The translations under genes were made by a program, and so were the position numbers. From an uncultured Pelagibacteraceae bacterium (GTDB lineage Bacteria > Pseudomonadota > Alphaproteobacteria > Pelagibacterales > Pelagibacteraceae): a stretch of 64,000 nucleotides of DNA. This document shows, one piece after another, positions 1 through 10,028 of the stretch. Within the stretch, counting starts at the first letter, position 1, and each line of letters opens with the position of its first letter. The stretch is from contig CACNTN010000001.1 in assembly GCA_902623395.1 (NCBI GenBank), positions 107,323 through 171,322 of the forward strand. The letters run 5' to 3'. Under the pieces are notes generated by a model. That model did no database searches, was not told the DNA's origin, and worked only from the letters and a program-made list of their open reading frames with translations.

Positions 1-591
1 GACAATAGCATCAGAAACGTCGTCTACCAAAATAGGTTGAAATTTATAATTTATTCCAACAATTGGAATAATAGGTAGCATACTTAATTTTGAAAAAAGA
101 TTTGTAAAATTATCCTCAGTCCCACAAACTACGCTTGGTCTAATAATCACAGTTTTTTTAAAATTGTTTAAAGCTTTTAGTTCTCCTTGATATTTTGATT
201 TTTGGTAAAGTGATTTTGAATTTTCATTAGCTCCTATTGCAGATACATGAATAAATTTTTTTACATCCGATTCTGAGCAAATTTTAGCTACAGCTTCTGG
301 TATGTCCGTATGGATATTGTAAAATTTTTGTTTTCTGGTTTCGTAAAGAATTCCAATTAAATTGATTACAATATCGGAATTTTTAATAGCATCTTTTAAT
401 TCAGAAAAATTATCAGATTTCCAATCAACTAATTCTACCGCACCAGGAGTAGCTTGAGTTTTTAAGTATCCTTTTTCATAGGGTTTTCTTGTTGATATGA
501 TGCATCTGTAGTTTTTCTTGGTCAAATTTCGAACAAGATATCTCCCTATAAAACCTCCACCACCTAAAATTGTGCAAATTTGATTTTTCAT
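1..591 (-). CDS. NAD(P)-binding epimerase-like protein, complex I NDUFA9-like family (partial, runs off left edge)
   Basis: Minus-strand frame from CAT at 589-591, open to the window edge; translation begins MKNQICTILGGGGFIGRYLVRNLTKKNYRCIISTRKP (Rossmann GGxGFIG). Confidence 0.8.
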   Translation of the reverse strand, partial: MKNQICTILGGGGFIGRYLVRNLTKKNYRCIISTRKPYEKGYLKTQATPGAVELVDWKSDNFSELKDAIKNSDIVINLIGILYETRKQKFYNIHTDIPEAVAKICSESDVKKFIHVSAIGANENSKSLYQKSKYQGELKALNNFKKTVIIRPSVVCGTEDNFTNLFSKLSMLPIIPIVGINYKFQPILVDDVSDAIV

Positions 592-609
592 GGTATTTAA
601 CACTTATAT

Positions 610-1233
610 ATGAAAATAACTAAGTTTAAAGAGGACATAACTTCTGAAATTGCTAACTCGTTTAAAAATAGTATTGCAATAGATACAGAAGCAACTGGCC
701 TTCAGATACCAGAAAGAGATAAGTTAAGCTTAATTCAAATTTGTGATGAAAATGGAAATGTTTATATAATCCAGCCTAATAAAAATAATTATAAAGCACC
801 TAATTTAGTTTCAGTTTTAGAAAATGACAAAATTTTAAAAATCGGTCATTATTTAAGATTTGATAAAAACTCATTAGAATTTTTTTTAGATTGCAAAATC
901 AAAAATATTTTTGATACCAAAATAGCATCAAAAATTGTGAGGACTTATACAGATAGTCATGGTCTTAAAAACCTTGTTCAAGAATTTTGTAATAAAACTT
1001 TGGATAAAAGGTATGGAAGCAGTGATTGGAATAAAGATATTGATGATTTAACAGACAAACAACTTGAATATGCTGCTAATGATGTAATTTTCTTACATAG
1101 AATAAAAAAAGAGTTAGAAAAAATGCTTATACGAGAAAAAAGAACAGATATTTTTAAAAAATGCCTGGAGTTTTTAGACACGAGGGTAACTTTAGATCAA
1201 AACGGATTTAAGTTTGATATTTTTGAACATTAA
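610..1233 (+). CDS. Ribonuclease D-like 3'-5' exonuclease
   Basis: DEDD exonuclease motifs: IAIDTEATGL, GHYLRFDKNSLEFF, YAANDVIFLHRI. Confidence 0.85.
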   Translation: MKITKFKEDITSEIANSFKNSIAIDTEATGLQIPERDKLSLIQICDENGNVYIIQPNKNNYKAPNLVSVLENDKILKIGHYLRFDKNSLEFFLDCKIKNIFDTKIASKIVRTYTDSHGLKNLVQEFCNKTLDKRYGSSDWNKDIDDLTDKQLEYAANDVIFLHRIKKELEKMLIREKRTDIFKKCLEFLDTRVTLDQNGFKFDIFEH

Positions 1234-2210
1234 TGATGAAAAAAAATTATATAGAGTTAGCAAAAAAAGCTGCAAATATTCAGATAAATGAATTAAAAAA
1301 AGTTAAAAAAGTTTTTAATAATTCTTTTGCAAAAGCTGTGGATCTGATTTTAAACTGTAAAGGTAAAGTAATTTTTGCAGGAATTGGAAAATCAGGATTA
1401 ATTGCAAGAAAAGTTTCAGCTACATTTTCAAGTGTAGGTATTCCAAGTTTTTTTTGCCACCCCTCAGAGGCATTACATGGAGACTTAGGTCAAATTGAAA
1501 AAAAAGATATCCTTATAATTTTTTCTTATTCAGGTAATACTTCTGAACTCACTAATATGTTAAAATACGCAAATCGTTATAGAATTAAAATTATTGGAGT
1601 TGCGTCTAAATCAGATAGTATTCTACTTAAAGCTAGCGATATCAAAATTAATCTTCCGAAAGTAAAAGAGTCAGATATTACTGGAATGGTGCCGACATCA
1701 AGTACCTCAATATCTTTATTGATTGGTGATTGTTTAGCAACAACGGTAATGCAACAAAAAAAATTTTCTAAAGATAAGTTTAAAATATTTCATCCTGGAG
1801 GGAACATCGGAAATTCTTTATTACTCGCAAAAGATATTATGGTCGTAGGTGGTAAGATGCCTGTAATTAATTATAACAAAAGTTTTAAGGAAGCTCTAAA
1901 GATTATGAATCAAAAAAAACTAGGTATTGTAGTAATTATAAAAAATAAGTTTATTAAAGGAATGCTAACAGATGGTGATCTCAGAAGAGAACTAAAAAGA
2001 ATTAGTAATAAAGAAAGTTTAAATAAGTATATGAGTAAAAGCCCGTACTCAGTTAATATTAATATGCCTGCTTCAAAAGCCTTAGCTATTATGAATGAAA
2101 AAAAGATTACAAGTTTACTAGTAGTAAGTGATAAAGACTTAAATAAGAAGAACAAAAAACTTTTAGGAATTATACATATTCATTCTTTATTACAAAATGG
2201 AATAAAATGA
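1233..2210 (+). CDS. kdsD: Arabinose-5-phosphate isomerase, KpsF/GutQ family (SIS + CBS domains)
   Basis: VIFAGIGKSGLIARKVSATFSSVGIPSFFCHPSEALHGDLG SIS signature plus C-terminal CBS pair; adjacent to lpt genes. Confidence 0.9.
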   Translation: MMKKNYIELAKKAANIQINELKKVKKVFNNSFAKAVDLILNCKGKVIFAGIGKSGLIARKVSATFSSVGIPSFFCHPSEALHGDLGQIEKKDILIIFSYSGNTSELTNMLKYANRYRIKIIGVASKSDSILLKASDIKINLPKVKESDITGMVPTSSTSISLLIGDCLATTVMQQKKFSKDKFKIFHPGGNIGNSLLLAKDIMVVGGKMPVINYNKSFKEALKIMNQKKLGIVVIIKNKFIKGMLTDGDLRRELKRISNKESLNKYMSKSPYSVNINMPASKALAIMNEKKITSLLVVSDKDLNKKNKKLLGIIHIHSLLQNGIK

Positions 2211-2812
2211 TTATAAGAAAAAATAAAATTAAATTAATTCAATTTTTTCTACTATTTGTTGCAATATCTTTAATTTTATTCACTTACTCAAAGTTAAGAA
2301 TTACTTCATCAGAAAAAATACTTTCGAAGGAAACTAAAGCTGTTATTGATGAAAAACTTAAAAATAGAGACGAATCTGGTGATACTTTTTTCAATGTAAA
2401 ATATTCTGGTATAGATTTAAATGGCAATAGATACACATTAAATGCTGAGGAGGCTAATAATGATAAATTTGATAATGAATTAGTAAATTTAAAATATGTT
2501 AAAGCAGTTTTTTATTTTAAAAATGATAAAACTTTATATGTTTCATCAAACTATGGATTGTATAACAATAAAACCTTAGATATAATTTTCAACGAGAAAG
2601 TTGTAGGCGAATATGAAGGAAGTGAGTTGTTTGCTGGAAAAGCAGAATATTATAATTCTAAAAATTTTCTAATTATATCAGAAAATGTTAGAATGAAAGA
2701 TATTAGAGGAACAATATTGGCTGAAAAGTTAATATTTGATATTAAAAAAAATAAATTAAATATTAGTTCTTCTGATGATAAAAAAATTAATGCTAATATA
2801 AATTATAAATGA
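2207..2812 (+). CDS. lptC: LPS export ABC transporter periplasmic protein LptC
   Basis: Single N-terminal TM, OstA/LptC-like beta-rich region, between kdsD and lptB with 4-bp overlaps. Confidence 0.75.
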   Translation: MIIRKNKIKLIQFFLLFVAISLILFTYSKLRITSSEKILSKETKAVIDEKLKNRDESGDTFFNVKYSGIDLNGNRYTLNAEEANNDKFDNELVNLKYVKAVFYFKNDKTLYVSSNYGLYNNKTLDIIFNEKVVGEYEGSELFAGKAEYYNSKNFLIISENVRMKDIRGTILAEKLIFDIKKNKLNISSSDDKKINANINYK

Positions 2813-3564
2813 AAAAAACTTTTAGGATTTTAAAATTTAAAAAAGATAAACCAATTTTTGAGATTAAAGATATAAATAAATCATTTGACGGGAGACCTGT
2901 ACTTAAAAAACTTTCATTAAGAGTTTTTCCTGGCGAATGTGTAGGTATATTAGGTCCGAATGGCTGTGGAAAAACAACTTTATTTTCCATGTGTATTGGA
3001 GAGCAAAAAATTGATGGAGGTAAAATTTATCTTAACGGTAATGCTATAGAAACTATTCCAACTCATTTACGTGCAAAAGAGGGTTTAGGATACTTACCTC
3101 AACAGAGAAGTGTTTTTAATATGACTGTCTATGACAATGTGATGGGTATTGCGCAAATTTCAATAAAAGGTGCTCAAGAGCAAAAAAGTATCACAGAAAA
3201 AATTTTAGATGAGTTTAACTTACAACATCTAAGAAGTTTAAGTGCTTCTGTTTTATCCGGTGGTGAAGTAAAAAGATTAATGATGGCTAGAGTGATGATA
3301 AATAAACCGAAAATAGTTTTACTTGATGAACCGCTAGCAGCTTTGGATCCACTAGTTATTCAAGATATTCAAAAATATATAATGAAAATTCAGTCCAGCG
3401 GAACTGCAATTTTGATAACAGACCATAATGTTAAAAATTTATTCGATATAACAGATCGTAGTTACGTTCTTGGAGAAAATACTGTAATTGCTGAAGGTAC
3501 ATCAAGAGAATTACTCAAGTCAACAAAAGCCATTAAGCACTATTTTGGAAATAATTTTTCCTAA
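2809..3564 (+). CDS. lptB: LPS export ABC transporter ATP-binding protein LptB
   Basis: Walker A GPNGCGKTT, signature LSGGEVKR, Walker B IVLLDEPLAALDP; LptB-type sequence. Confidence 0.92.
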   Translation: MKKTFRILKFKKDKPIFEIKDINKSFDGRPVLKKLSLRVFPGECVGILGPNGCGKTTLFSMCIGEQKIDGGKIYLNGNAIETIPTHLRAKEGLGYLPQQRSVFNMTVYDNVMGIAQISIKGAQEQKSITEKILDEFNLQHLRSLSASVLSGGEVKRLMMARVMINKPKIVLLDEPLAALDPLVIQDIQKYIMKIQSSGTAILITDHNVKNLFDITDRSYVLGENTVIAEGTSRELLKSTKAIKHYFGNNFS

Positions 3565-3569
3565 AACAA

Positions 3570-4913
3570 ATGCTGCAGAAAAGTTTTAATGTTATTATTA
3601 ACCAAAAAATTTCTAATTTTAAAAAATCTATAATAGTTGATGCTGACAAGTCTACCTCTATAAGAATATTATTGATTGGAGCAATAAGTGAGGGCATTTC
3701 ATCTGTTGAAAATATTTTAGAGTCAGATGATGTCTTGTCTGCTATAAAATGTTTAAGAAAATTAGGTGTAAAAATCGTTAAAAGAAATAATTTACACTAC
3801 ATTTATGGAAAAGGCCTTGGTTCACTTGTAGCTAAAAAGAATATTTCATTAGATTTTGGTAACTCTGGTACACTTGCGAGATTATTAATGGGTTTGCTAT
3901 CAACTAATCCAGATATTAATTTAAGCTTAACTGGTGATAATTCTTTAAAAAAAAGGAGTATGAAAAAATTAATTTTACTCATGTCAGAATTTGGAGCAAC
4001 ATTTAAACCTAGCAAAAAGTTTAATTTTCCTTTCAGAATTATATCTTCTAAATTCCCGATAGGAATTGATTATGAGTCAGGCGTTTCAGCTCAATTAAAG
4101 AGTGCTGTTATTTTTGCTGGATTAAATTCTTTTGGAGTTACAAAAATTTTGGAAAAAAAGAAAAGCAGAGATCACACAGAAAACATGTTATTAAAAAATA
4201 ATGAAGTAATTAAAATTATAAATAAGAAAAATAAATTAATTATAATAAATGGAAAAAGAAAATTAAATTCGTTAAAAATAAGTGTTCCAGGCGACCCATC
4301 ATCTGGAGCATTTTTCTCCGCTTTAACAATTCTTAAAAAGAATTCATCTATGAAAATTACAAATATAGGCCTAAACCCAACTAGAATTGGATTTTATAAA
4401 TTATTGAAAAAGCATGGAGCAAAGATTAATTTCAAAAATATTAAGCAAAGCAATAATGAATTATATGGTGATATTCATGTAAAATATTCCAATTTGAAAC
4501 CAATTAAAGCCTCTAAAGATTATTATGTAAATTCTACAGATGAATATCCAATACTGTTTGTGATTGCTGCACTTACAAAGGGAGTTTCAAAATTTAAAGG
4601 AATAGGTGATTTAGTTAATAAAGAAAGTAATAGAATACTAGAGATGCAAAAAATTCTTAGTCAAGTAGGTATTAAAAGCGTATCTACAAAAGATGAATTA
4701 AAAATTTTTGGAAAAGAATTTATAGACCCAAGTAAAAAAAAAATAATTGTTAAAAATTTAGGTGACCATAGAATTTGTATGTCTGCATTTGTTTTATCTG
4801 TTTTGACAGGAGTAAAAGCGAAAATAAATAGTTTTGAAACCGTTTTTACATCATCGCCATCATTTTTAAAAATTATGAAAAATATTGGAGCCAAATTTGA
4901 AATACAAAAGTAG
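3570..4913 (+). CDS. aroA: 3-phosphoshikimate 1-carboxyvinyltransferase
   Basis: LDFGNSGTLARLLMGLL, VPGDPSSGAFF, DHRICMSAFVL EPSPS motifs. Confidence 0.92.
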   Translation: MLQKSFNVIINQKISNFKKSIIVDADKSTSIRILLIGAISEGISSVENILESDDVLSAIKCLRKLGVKIVKRNNLHYIYGKGLGSLVAKKNISLDFGNSGTLARLLMGLLSTNPDINLSLTGDNSLKKRSMKKLILLMSEFGATFKPSKKFNFPFRIISSKFPIGIDYESGVSAQLKSAVIFAGLNSFGVTKILEKKKSRDHTENMLLKNNEVIKIINKKNKLIIINGKRKLNSLKISVPGDPSSGAFFSALTILKKNSSMKITNIGLNPTRIGFYKLLKKHGAKINFKNIKQSNNELYGDIHVKYSNLKPIKASKDYYVNSTDEYPILFVIAALTKGVSKFKGIGDLVNKESNRILEMQKILSQVGIKSVSTKDELKIFGKEFIDPSKKKIIVKNLGDHRICMSAFVLSVLTGVKAKINSFETVFTSSPSFLKIMKNIGAKFEIQK

Positions 4914-5553
4914 TTCAATTCAAATTTCTTGTGATGGAGGCGCCGCAACTGGAAAATCTACTGGTGCAAAGATGATTTCAAAAAAATATAATTTAAAATT
5001 TTTATCTTCGGGCCTTCTATATAGATATGCAAGTTATTTACTGATAAAATATAAACCAAAAAATAAAATAATTTTTTTAAAAAAAAAATTTAAAGTTTTA
5101 AACTATAAAAAGCTTAATTATATAAATTTACATACTCCCAAAATATCAGAATTTAGTTCTATAATTGCAAAAGATAATAGGGTAAGGAATATTTTAAAAA
5201 ATTTTCAAGTTAAATTTTCTATTAAGAATAAAAATTGCTGTATAGAAGGCAGAGATATATCAACAAAAATACTACCAAATTCTGATATAAAATTTTTTTT
5301 TAAATGCAATCTTAAAATAGCGGCATCAAGAAGATATCTAGAATTAAAAAAATACAATCCTAAAACAAATTTAAAAGATGTCAAAAAAGCCCTTAGAATA
5401 AGAAATATTTTAGATACGAAAAGAAAATACTCCCCTTTACTTAAACATCGAAATTCGATAGAAATCGACACCGGAAAATTAAGTAAATCAGCGGTTTTAT
5501 CTAAAATGTCCCGGTTCGTTGATAAAGTTTTAAAACAAAAATATGAAGGCTGA
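4885..5553 (+). CDS. cmk: (d)CMP kinase
   Basis: ISCDGGAATGKSTGAKMISKKYNLKFLSSGLLYR; order aroA-cmk-rpsA. Start uncertain (overlaps the aroA end). Confidence 0.88.
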   Translation: MEPNLKYKSSSIQISCDGGAATGKSTGAKMISKKYNLKFLSSGLLYRYASYLLIKYKPKNKIIFLKKKFKVLNYKKLNYINLHTPKISEFSSIIAKDNRVRNILKNFQVKFSIKNKNCCIEGRDISTKILPNSDIKFFFKCNLKIAASRRYLELKKYNPKTNLKDVKKALRIRNILDTKRKYSPLLKHRNSIEIDTGKLSKSAVLSKMSRFVDKVLKQKYEG

Positions 5554-7264
5554 ACAAAATTTAAAAGAAACATCTCCTCTTCAAAAAGAGTTCCAAAATT
5601 TATTGGATCAAGATTTCAAAGATAGAAAACTTAAAGAAAACGAAATTATTAACGCTACAATTACTGAAATTACCAAAAATTTTGTGGTAGTCGATTGCAA
5701 AGCAAAAATGGAAGGGATGATTCCAATTGATGAATTCAAAGAAAACGATGAATTAACTAAAATAAAAGTTGGTTCTAAAATAGAGGTCTATCTTGAAAGA
5801 ATAGAGAGTTTCAAAGGAGAAATAATAGTATCAAGAGAAAAAGCAAAAAAATTAAAAGCCTGGAAAAAAATGGAGAAGGTTTTTGAAACTAAAGAGGAGA
5901 TGACTGGATACATTACTGGCAAAGTCAAAGGTGGCTTTATTGCTAATGTGGAAGGCCTACCTTGTTTTATGCCATCATCTCAAATTGATGTAAGACCTCT
6001 TAAAAAAATAGATCATCTGTTAAACACACCTGTAAAAGTTATTGCTACAAGACTAGATAAAAGTAGAGGAAACGTTTGTGTTTCAAGACGAGCAGTCCTA
6101 GAAAAAAATAAAAACGCAGAAATTTCCCAAGCATTAAAAAATATAAATGAAGGAGATATTATTAACGATGCTATCGTTAAAGCTACTACAGATTGGGGCA
6201 TTTTTTTAGACATTAATGGAATTGATGCCTTGCTACATGTCTCCGACTTAAGCCACGGAAGAGTTAAAAAACCTGGTGACTTAGTTTCAATTGGACAAAA
6301 ATTAAAAGTTAAAATAACAAAAATTGATAATAAGACGAACAGAGTGTCTGCTTCGGTTAAAGCATTAACTGAGGATCCATATGAAAATATTGAGAAAAAA
6401 TATAAGATTGGTGAGATATATAGCGGCGTAGTTACAAAGATAATGGACTATGGCTGTTTTGTAAAAATAGAAGATGGTATAGAGGGGTTGATACATAATT
6501 CAGAATTAGACTGGACTAATAGAAACATTAAACCTAGTAAAATTTTATCTGTATCACAAAATATAAAATTTAAAATTTCAAATATTGATAAAGAAGCTAA
6601 GAGGATTTCACTATCTTATAAAGCTACGTTGGATAATCCTTGGGATAAAATAAAAGATAAAATTGGACAAGAAACAAAAATAAAAATTTTAAATATAACT
6701 GATAAAGCAATATTCGGTGAGCTTAATGAATTAAAACTTTCTGGAATGTTGCATTATAAAGAAATTTCATATCAGGAAAATCCTGAAGATCTAAAAAAAT
6801 ACAAAAAGAACGATGTTATCAAAGTAAAAATAATAGAAATTAAAGATGATAAAATAAGATTTTCTATTAGGGCTCTAGAAAAAGATCCTCTCGACTGGTT
6901 TAAAGATAACAAAAGAAAAGTTGGAGATGTCATAACAACAAGAGTTCATGAAGTTTTAAAAACTGGAGTGAAAGTATCTGTAGATAAAGAAAAAAAATTA
7001 ATTGTGTTAATTAAAAAAACAGATTTAGCTAAAGAAACATCTGATGCAAGACCTGAGGTATTTTCACCCGGTAACGCTCTTGACGCAAAAATTACTGAAC
7101 TAGATCTAGAGAAAAGAAGAGTAAGATTAAGTGTTAAAGCTGCGCAAATAGATGAAGAAAAATCATTAATTGCTAAATTTGGTGAGGGTGCCACTAAATC
7201 AGGTGCTACACTTAAAGGTATTTTTGAAAAAGCAATTGGAAAAAAAAATAAAAAAGAAAAATAA
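5543..7264 (+). CDS. rpsA: 30S ribosomal protein S1
   Basis: Multiple S1 repeats (TDWGIFLDINGIDALLHVSDLSHGRVKKPGD; MDYGCFVKIEDGIEGLIHNSELDW). Confidence 0.95.
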   Translation: MKAEQNLKETSPLQKEFQNLLDQDFKDRKLKENEIINATITEITKNFVVVDCKAKMEGMIPIDEFKENDELTKIKVGSKIEVYLERIESFKGEIIVSREKAKKLKAWKKMEKVFETKEEMTGYITGKVKGGFIANVEGLPCFMPSSQIDVRPLKKIDHLLNTPVKVIATRLDKSRGNVCVSRRAVLEKNKNAEISQALKNINEGDIINDAIVKATTDWGIFLDINGIDALLHVSDLSHGRVKKPGDLVSIGQKLKVKITKIDNKTNRVSASVKALTEDPYENIEKKYKIGEIYSGVVTKIMDYGCFVKIEDGIEGLIHNSELDWTNRNIKPSKILSVSQNIKFKISNIDKEAKRISLSYKATLDNPWDKIKDKIGQETKIKILNITDKAIFGELNELKLSGMLHYKEISYQENPEDLKKYKKNDVIKVKIIEIKDDKIRFSIRALEKDPLDWFKDNKRKVGDVITTRVHEVLKTGVKVSVDKEKKLIVLIKKTDLAKETSDARPEVFSPGNALDAKITELDLEKRRVRLSVKAAQIDEEKSLIAKFGEGATKSGATLKGIFEKAIGKKNKKEK

Positions 7265-7546
7265 TTGTCTCGTAAAAAGCTAATAAATCAGCTTAAAGAA
7301 AAAAACCCCCAACTTAATCAATCTCAAATAGAAACTATTCTAGATACATTCTCTGAGAGTGTTTTTAGGGCTTTAAAAAATAATAATTCAGTAGAAATAA
7401 GAGGGTTAGGTAAATGGTATTTAAAAAAATTGAAAGAAAATTTTAATGCAAGAAATCCCTCTACTAACGAGTTAATTTATAAGCCTGAACGTGTTAAGGT
7501 CAGGTTTAGAGCTTCGAAAAATTTGAAAAAAATCATAAATGAGTAA
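7265..7546 (+). CDS. ihfB: Integration host factor beta subunit / HU-family protein
   Basis: HU/IHF fold; VEIRGLGKWYLKKLKENFNARNPSTNELIYKPERVKVRFRASKNLK; TTG start; downstream of rpsA. Confidence 0.85.
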   Translation: MSRKKLINQLKEKNPQLNQSQIETILDTFSESVFRALKNNNSVEIRGLGKWYLKKLKENFNARNPSTNELIYKPERVKVRFRASKNLKKIINE

Positions 7547-8204
7547 AATTAAAAAAATATTTATAGCGTGCGACACTACTAACCCAAAAAAGGTAAGAAA
7601 AATTATTAACCAATCAAGAACAAATAAAATTATAATAGGTTACAAATTTGGTCTAGAATTTATGAATTCTAAACAGGGAAGACAATTTATCTCTAAGCTG
7701 AGGAATAAAATTATTTTTGTTGATTTAAAATTAAATGACACTGTTAATACTATGGTTTCAACAGTAAAAGCTTTGCGAGATTTGAAAATAAATTATCTTA
7801 CAGTTCATATTTCTTCAGGTTTAGCATCTTTAAAAGCAGTTAAAAAAATTTCAGGAAAAATGAAAATTGTAGGTGTAACAACTTTAACATCATTAAATAA
7901 TAAAGATTTGAAATTAATTGGATATAATAGATCTATAAAAAATTTAGTAGCTCACCAAGCTAAACTCGCAAAAAAAGTATCTTTAGATGCTTTGGTTTGC
8001 AGTCCATATGAAGTAAGCACTGTGAGAAAAATTTTCAAAAAGGAAATAATCACTCCTGGTGTTCAAATTGGTAAAAAAAATTATGATCAAAAACGTTCTA
8101 TGGAAGCTAAAAAAGTTAAATCTGATTGGTTAGTAATAGGACGTGCAATTACTCGTGGTAATATTAAAAAAAATATACAAAATCTTACAAAAAAATTAAA
8201 ATAA
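7539..8204 (+). CDS. pyrF: Orotidine 5'-phosphate decarboxylase
   Basis: FVDLKLNDTVNTM, TVHISSG, GVTTLTSL, ITPGVQ, WLVIGRAIT motifs. Confidence 0.9.
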   Translation: MSKIKKIFIACDTTNPKKVRKIINQSRTNKIIIGYKFGLEFMNSKQGRQFISKLRNKIIFVDLKLNDTVNTMVSTVKALRDLKINYLTVHISSGLASLKAVKKISGKMKIVGVTTLTSLNNKDLKLIGYNRSIKNLVAHQAKLAKKVSLDALVCSPYEVSTVRKIFKKEIITPGVQIGKKNYDQKRSMEAKKVKSDWLVIGRAITRGNIKKNIQNLTKKLK

Positions 8205-8821
8205 TGAAAATAAAAATTTGTGGTTTAAATCCAACCAGAGATGTTCAATTATGTATTGATCTCAAGATAAATTATTTAGGATTTGTATTTTATGAAAAAT
8301 CTCCTCGTAATTTAAATATAAGAGATATTGAAGTTCTTTCTAGTTACAAAAGAGAAAATTCTGCATTTGTCGCGGTAACAGTAAACCCAAGTGATGCTTT
8401 TATCAAAAAAAATCTTAAAGGCAATTTTGACTTTATTCAGTTACACGGAACAGAAACAAAAGAAAGAGTAACGGAAATTAAGAATATGGGTTTTAAAATT
8501 ATAAAAGCGATTAAGGTTAAAAAGGAAATAAATATAGATGAGTATAAAAAATTTAATAATGCTGATATAATATTATTTGATACGCCAGGTATGGAAAAAT
8601 CTTTGGAATTTCCGAAAAATCTTATTGCTAAACTTCCTTTGGGAGAAAAATATGCTCTAGCAGGTTCAATCTCAGAAGATAATATAGCAAAAATTAATAA
8701 ATTAGGGGTTAATTTTTTTGATTTATCATCTAGTTTAGAAAGTCAATTAGGTTACAAAGATCATCTTAAAATTAAAAGATTTGTAAATAAAATAAATGAA
8801 ATTAAAAATAAAAAAAAATAA
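8204..8821 (+). CDS. trpF: Phosphoribosylanthranilate isomerase
   Basis: MKIKICGLNPTRDVQLCIDLKINYLGFVFYEKSPRN; followed by trpB and trpA. Confidence 0.93.
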   Translation: MKIKICGLNPTRDVQLCIDLKINYLGFVFYEKSPRNLNIRDIEVLSSYKRENSAFVAVTVNPSDAFIKKNLKGNFDFIQLHGTETKERVTEIKNMGFKIIKAIKVKKEINIDEYKKFNNADIILFDTPGMEKSLEFPKNLIAKLPLGEKYALAGSISEDNIAKINKLGVNFFDLSSSLESQLGYKDHLKIKRFVNKINEIKNKKK

Positions 8822-10028
8822 ACTTCTGATAGACCAACATGATAAAAATTTTATGTATGGCGGTAAGTTTGGTGGTAATTTTATACCTGAAACACTAAAA
8901 AAACCAATAGACGATTTAACAATACTATTTTCAAAATTGAGAAATAACAAAAAATTTCTTAAAGAGAGAGATAATTATTTTAAAAATTTTATAGGCTCGC
9001 CAACGCCTTTTATAAAATTAGAAAATTTAACTGATCACCTTGGGGGAGCACAAATTTATGCCAAAGTGGTATCAGAAGCTAACGGTGGAGCTCATAAAAT
9101 TTATAATGCTACCGTTCATTGTTTGATAGCTAAAAGAGCAAGAAAAAAATATATAGTTGGTGATACTGGAGCAGGTTATGCTGGCAAAATGCTTTCAATG
9201 GCAGCTAAGAAATTTGGTTTAAAATGTAAAATTTTTATGGGTGCCAAAGATATCAAAAGACAAAGGCCTAACGTTGAAGCAATGAAAAAAAATGGAGCAG
9301 AAATAGTCCCTGTAACTACAGGCAGCCAAACACTTGTGGACGCTGTTAGTGAATGTATGAGATACTGGGTCTCAAATTGTGACACAACACATATGTGCGT
9401 TGGCTCGACAGTTGGTCCCAATATTTTTATAAAGATTTGTGCTTGGAGTACGGCTCAAATATCAAGAGAATTAATTAAACAAGTGCTAGAAGAATTTGGT
9501 AAGATACCTGATAATTTAAAATTAATTAATTGTGTTGGAGGTGGAAGTTCTGCAGCAGGATTCTGGAACGAATTCATGGACACCCATGCTCAATTCATTG
9601 GAGTAGAAGCAGGAGGTCCAAAAAAAAGTAAACTACATGCTGCACCTTTAACTAATGGATCTAAAATTGGAATCCTTCATGGAGCCGCACAATATGTTAT
9701 ACAAAACAAAGAAGGACAAATAGGATCAACGGAGTCAATTTCTGCAGGTCTTGATTACCCAGGAATTTCTCCTTTACATTGCTTTCTTAAAGATACAAAA
9801 AGAGCAAGGTACACGTCCGCAAGTGATGAGGAAGCACTTAAAGCTTATCAGTTGGTCTCTAAACTTGAAAATATTTCTCCTTCACTTGAACCTTCTCATG
9901 CCTTTGCAGAAGCAATTAAACTAGCTCCTAAATTAAAATCATCTGAGATTATAATTGTAAACTCTTGCGGAGATAGTGTTAAAGATAAAGATATTATAAA
10001 GCTCAAACTAGGATCGTATATAAGATGA
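8796..10028 (+). CDS. trpB: Tryptophan synthase beta chain
   Basis: EANGGAHKIYNATVHCLIAKR, GDTGAGYAGKMLSMAAKKFGL, CVGGGSSAAGFWNEF; divergent but clearly TrpB. Confidence 0.93.
   Translation: MKLKIKKNKLLIDQHDKNFMYGGKFGGNFIPETLKKPIDDLTILFSKLRNNKKFLKERDNYFKNFIGSPTPFIKLENLTDHLGGAQIYAKVVSEANGGAHKIYNATVHCLIAKRARKKYIVGDTGAGYAGKMLSMAAKKFGLKCKIFMGAKDIKRQRPNVEAMKKNGAEIVPVTTGSQTLVDAVSECMRYWVSNCDTTHMCVGSTVGPNIFIKICAWSTAQISRELIKQVLEEFGKIPDNLKLINCVGGGSSAAGFWNEFMDTHAQFIGVEAGGPKKSKLHAAPLTNGSKIGILHGAAQYVIQNKEGQIGSTESISAGLDYPGISPLHCFLKDTKRARYTSASDEEALKAYQLVSKLENISPSLEPSHAFAEAIKLAPKLKSSEIIIVNSCGDSVKDKDIIKLKLGSYIR

Noticed and set aside
978-1181. Antisense ORFs in the ORF track lying inside confident genes (e.g. 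978-1181 -, 3803-4015 -, 19842-20111 -, 49649-49933 -, 61648-61938 +)
   Set aside because: They lie opposite well-supported genes, have no recognisable domains and are expected by chance in AT-rich coding DNA.
5070-5100. Poly-A/poly-T run inside cmk (TTTTTTTAAAAAAAAAATTTAAA) as a programmed slippage site
   Set aside because: Frame is intact through the run and similar runs occur throughout this AT-rich window.
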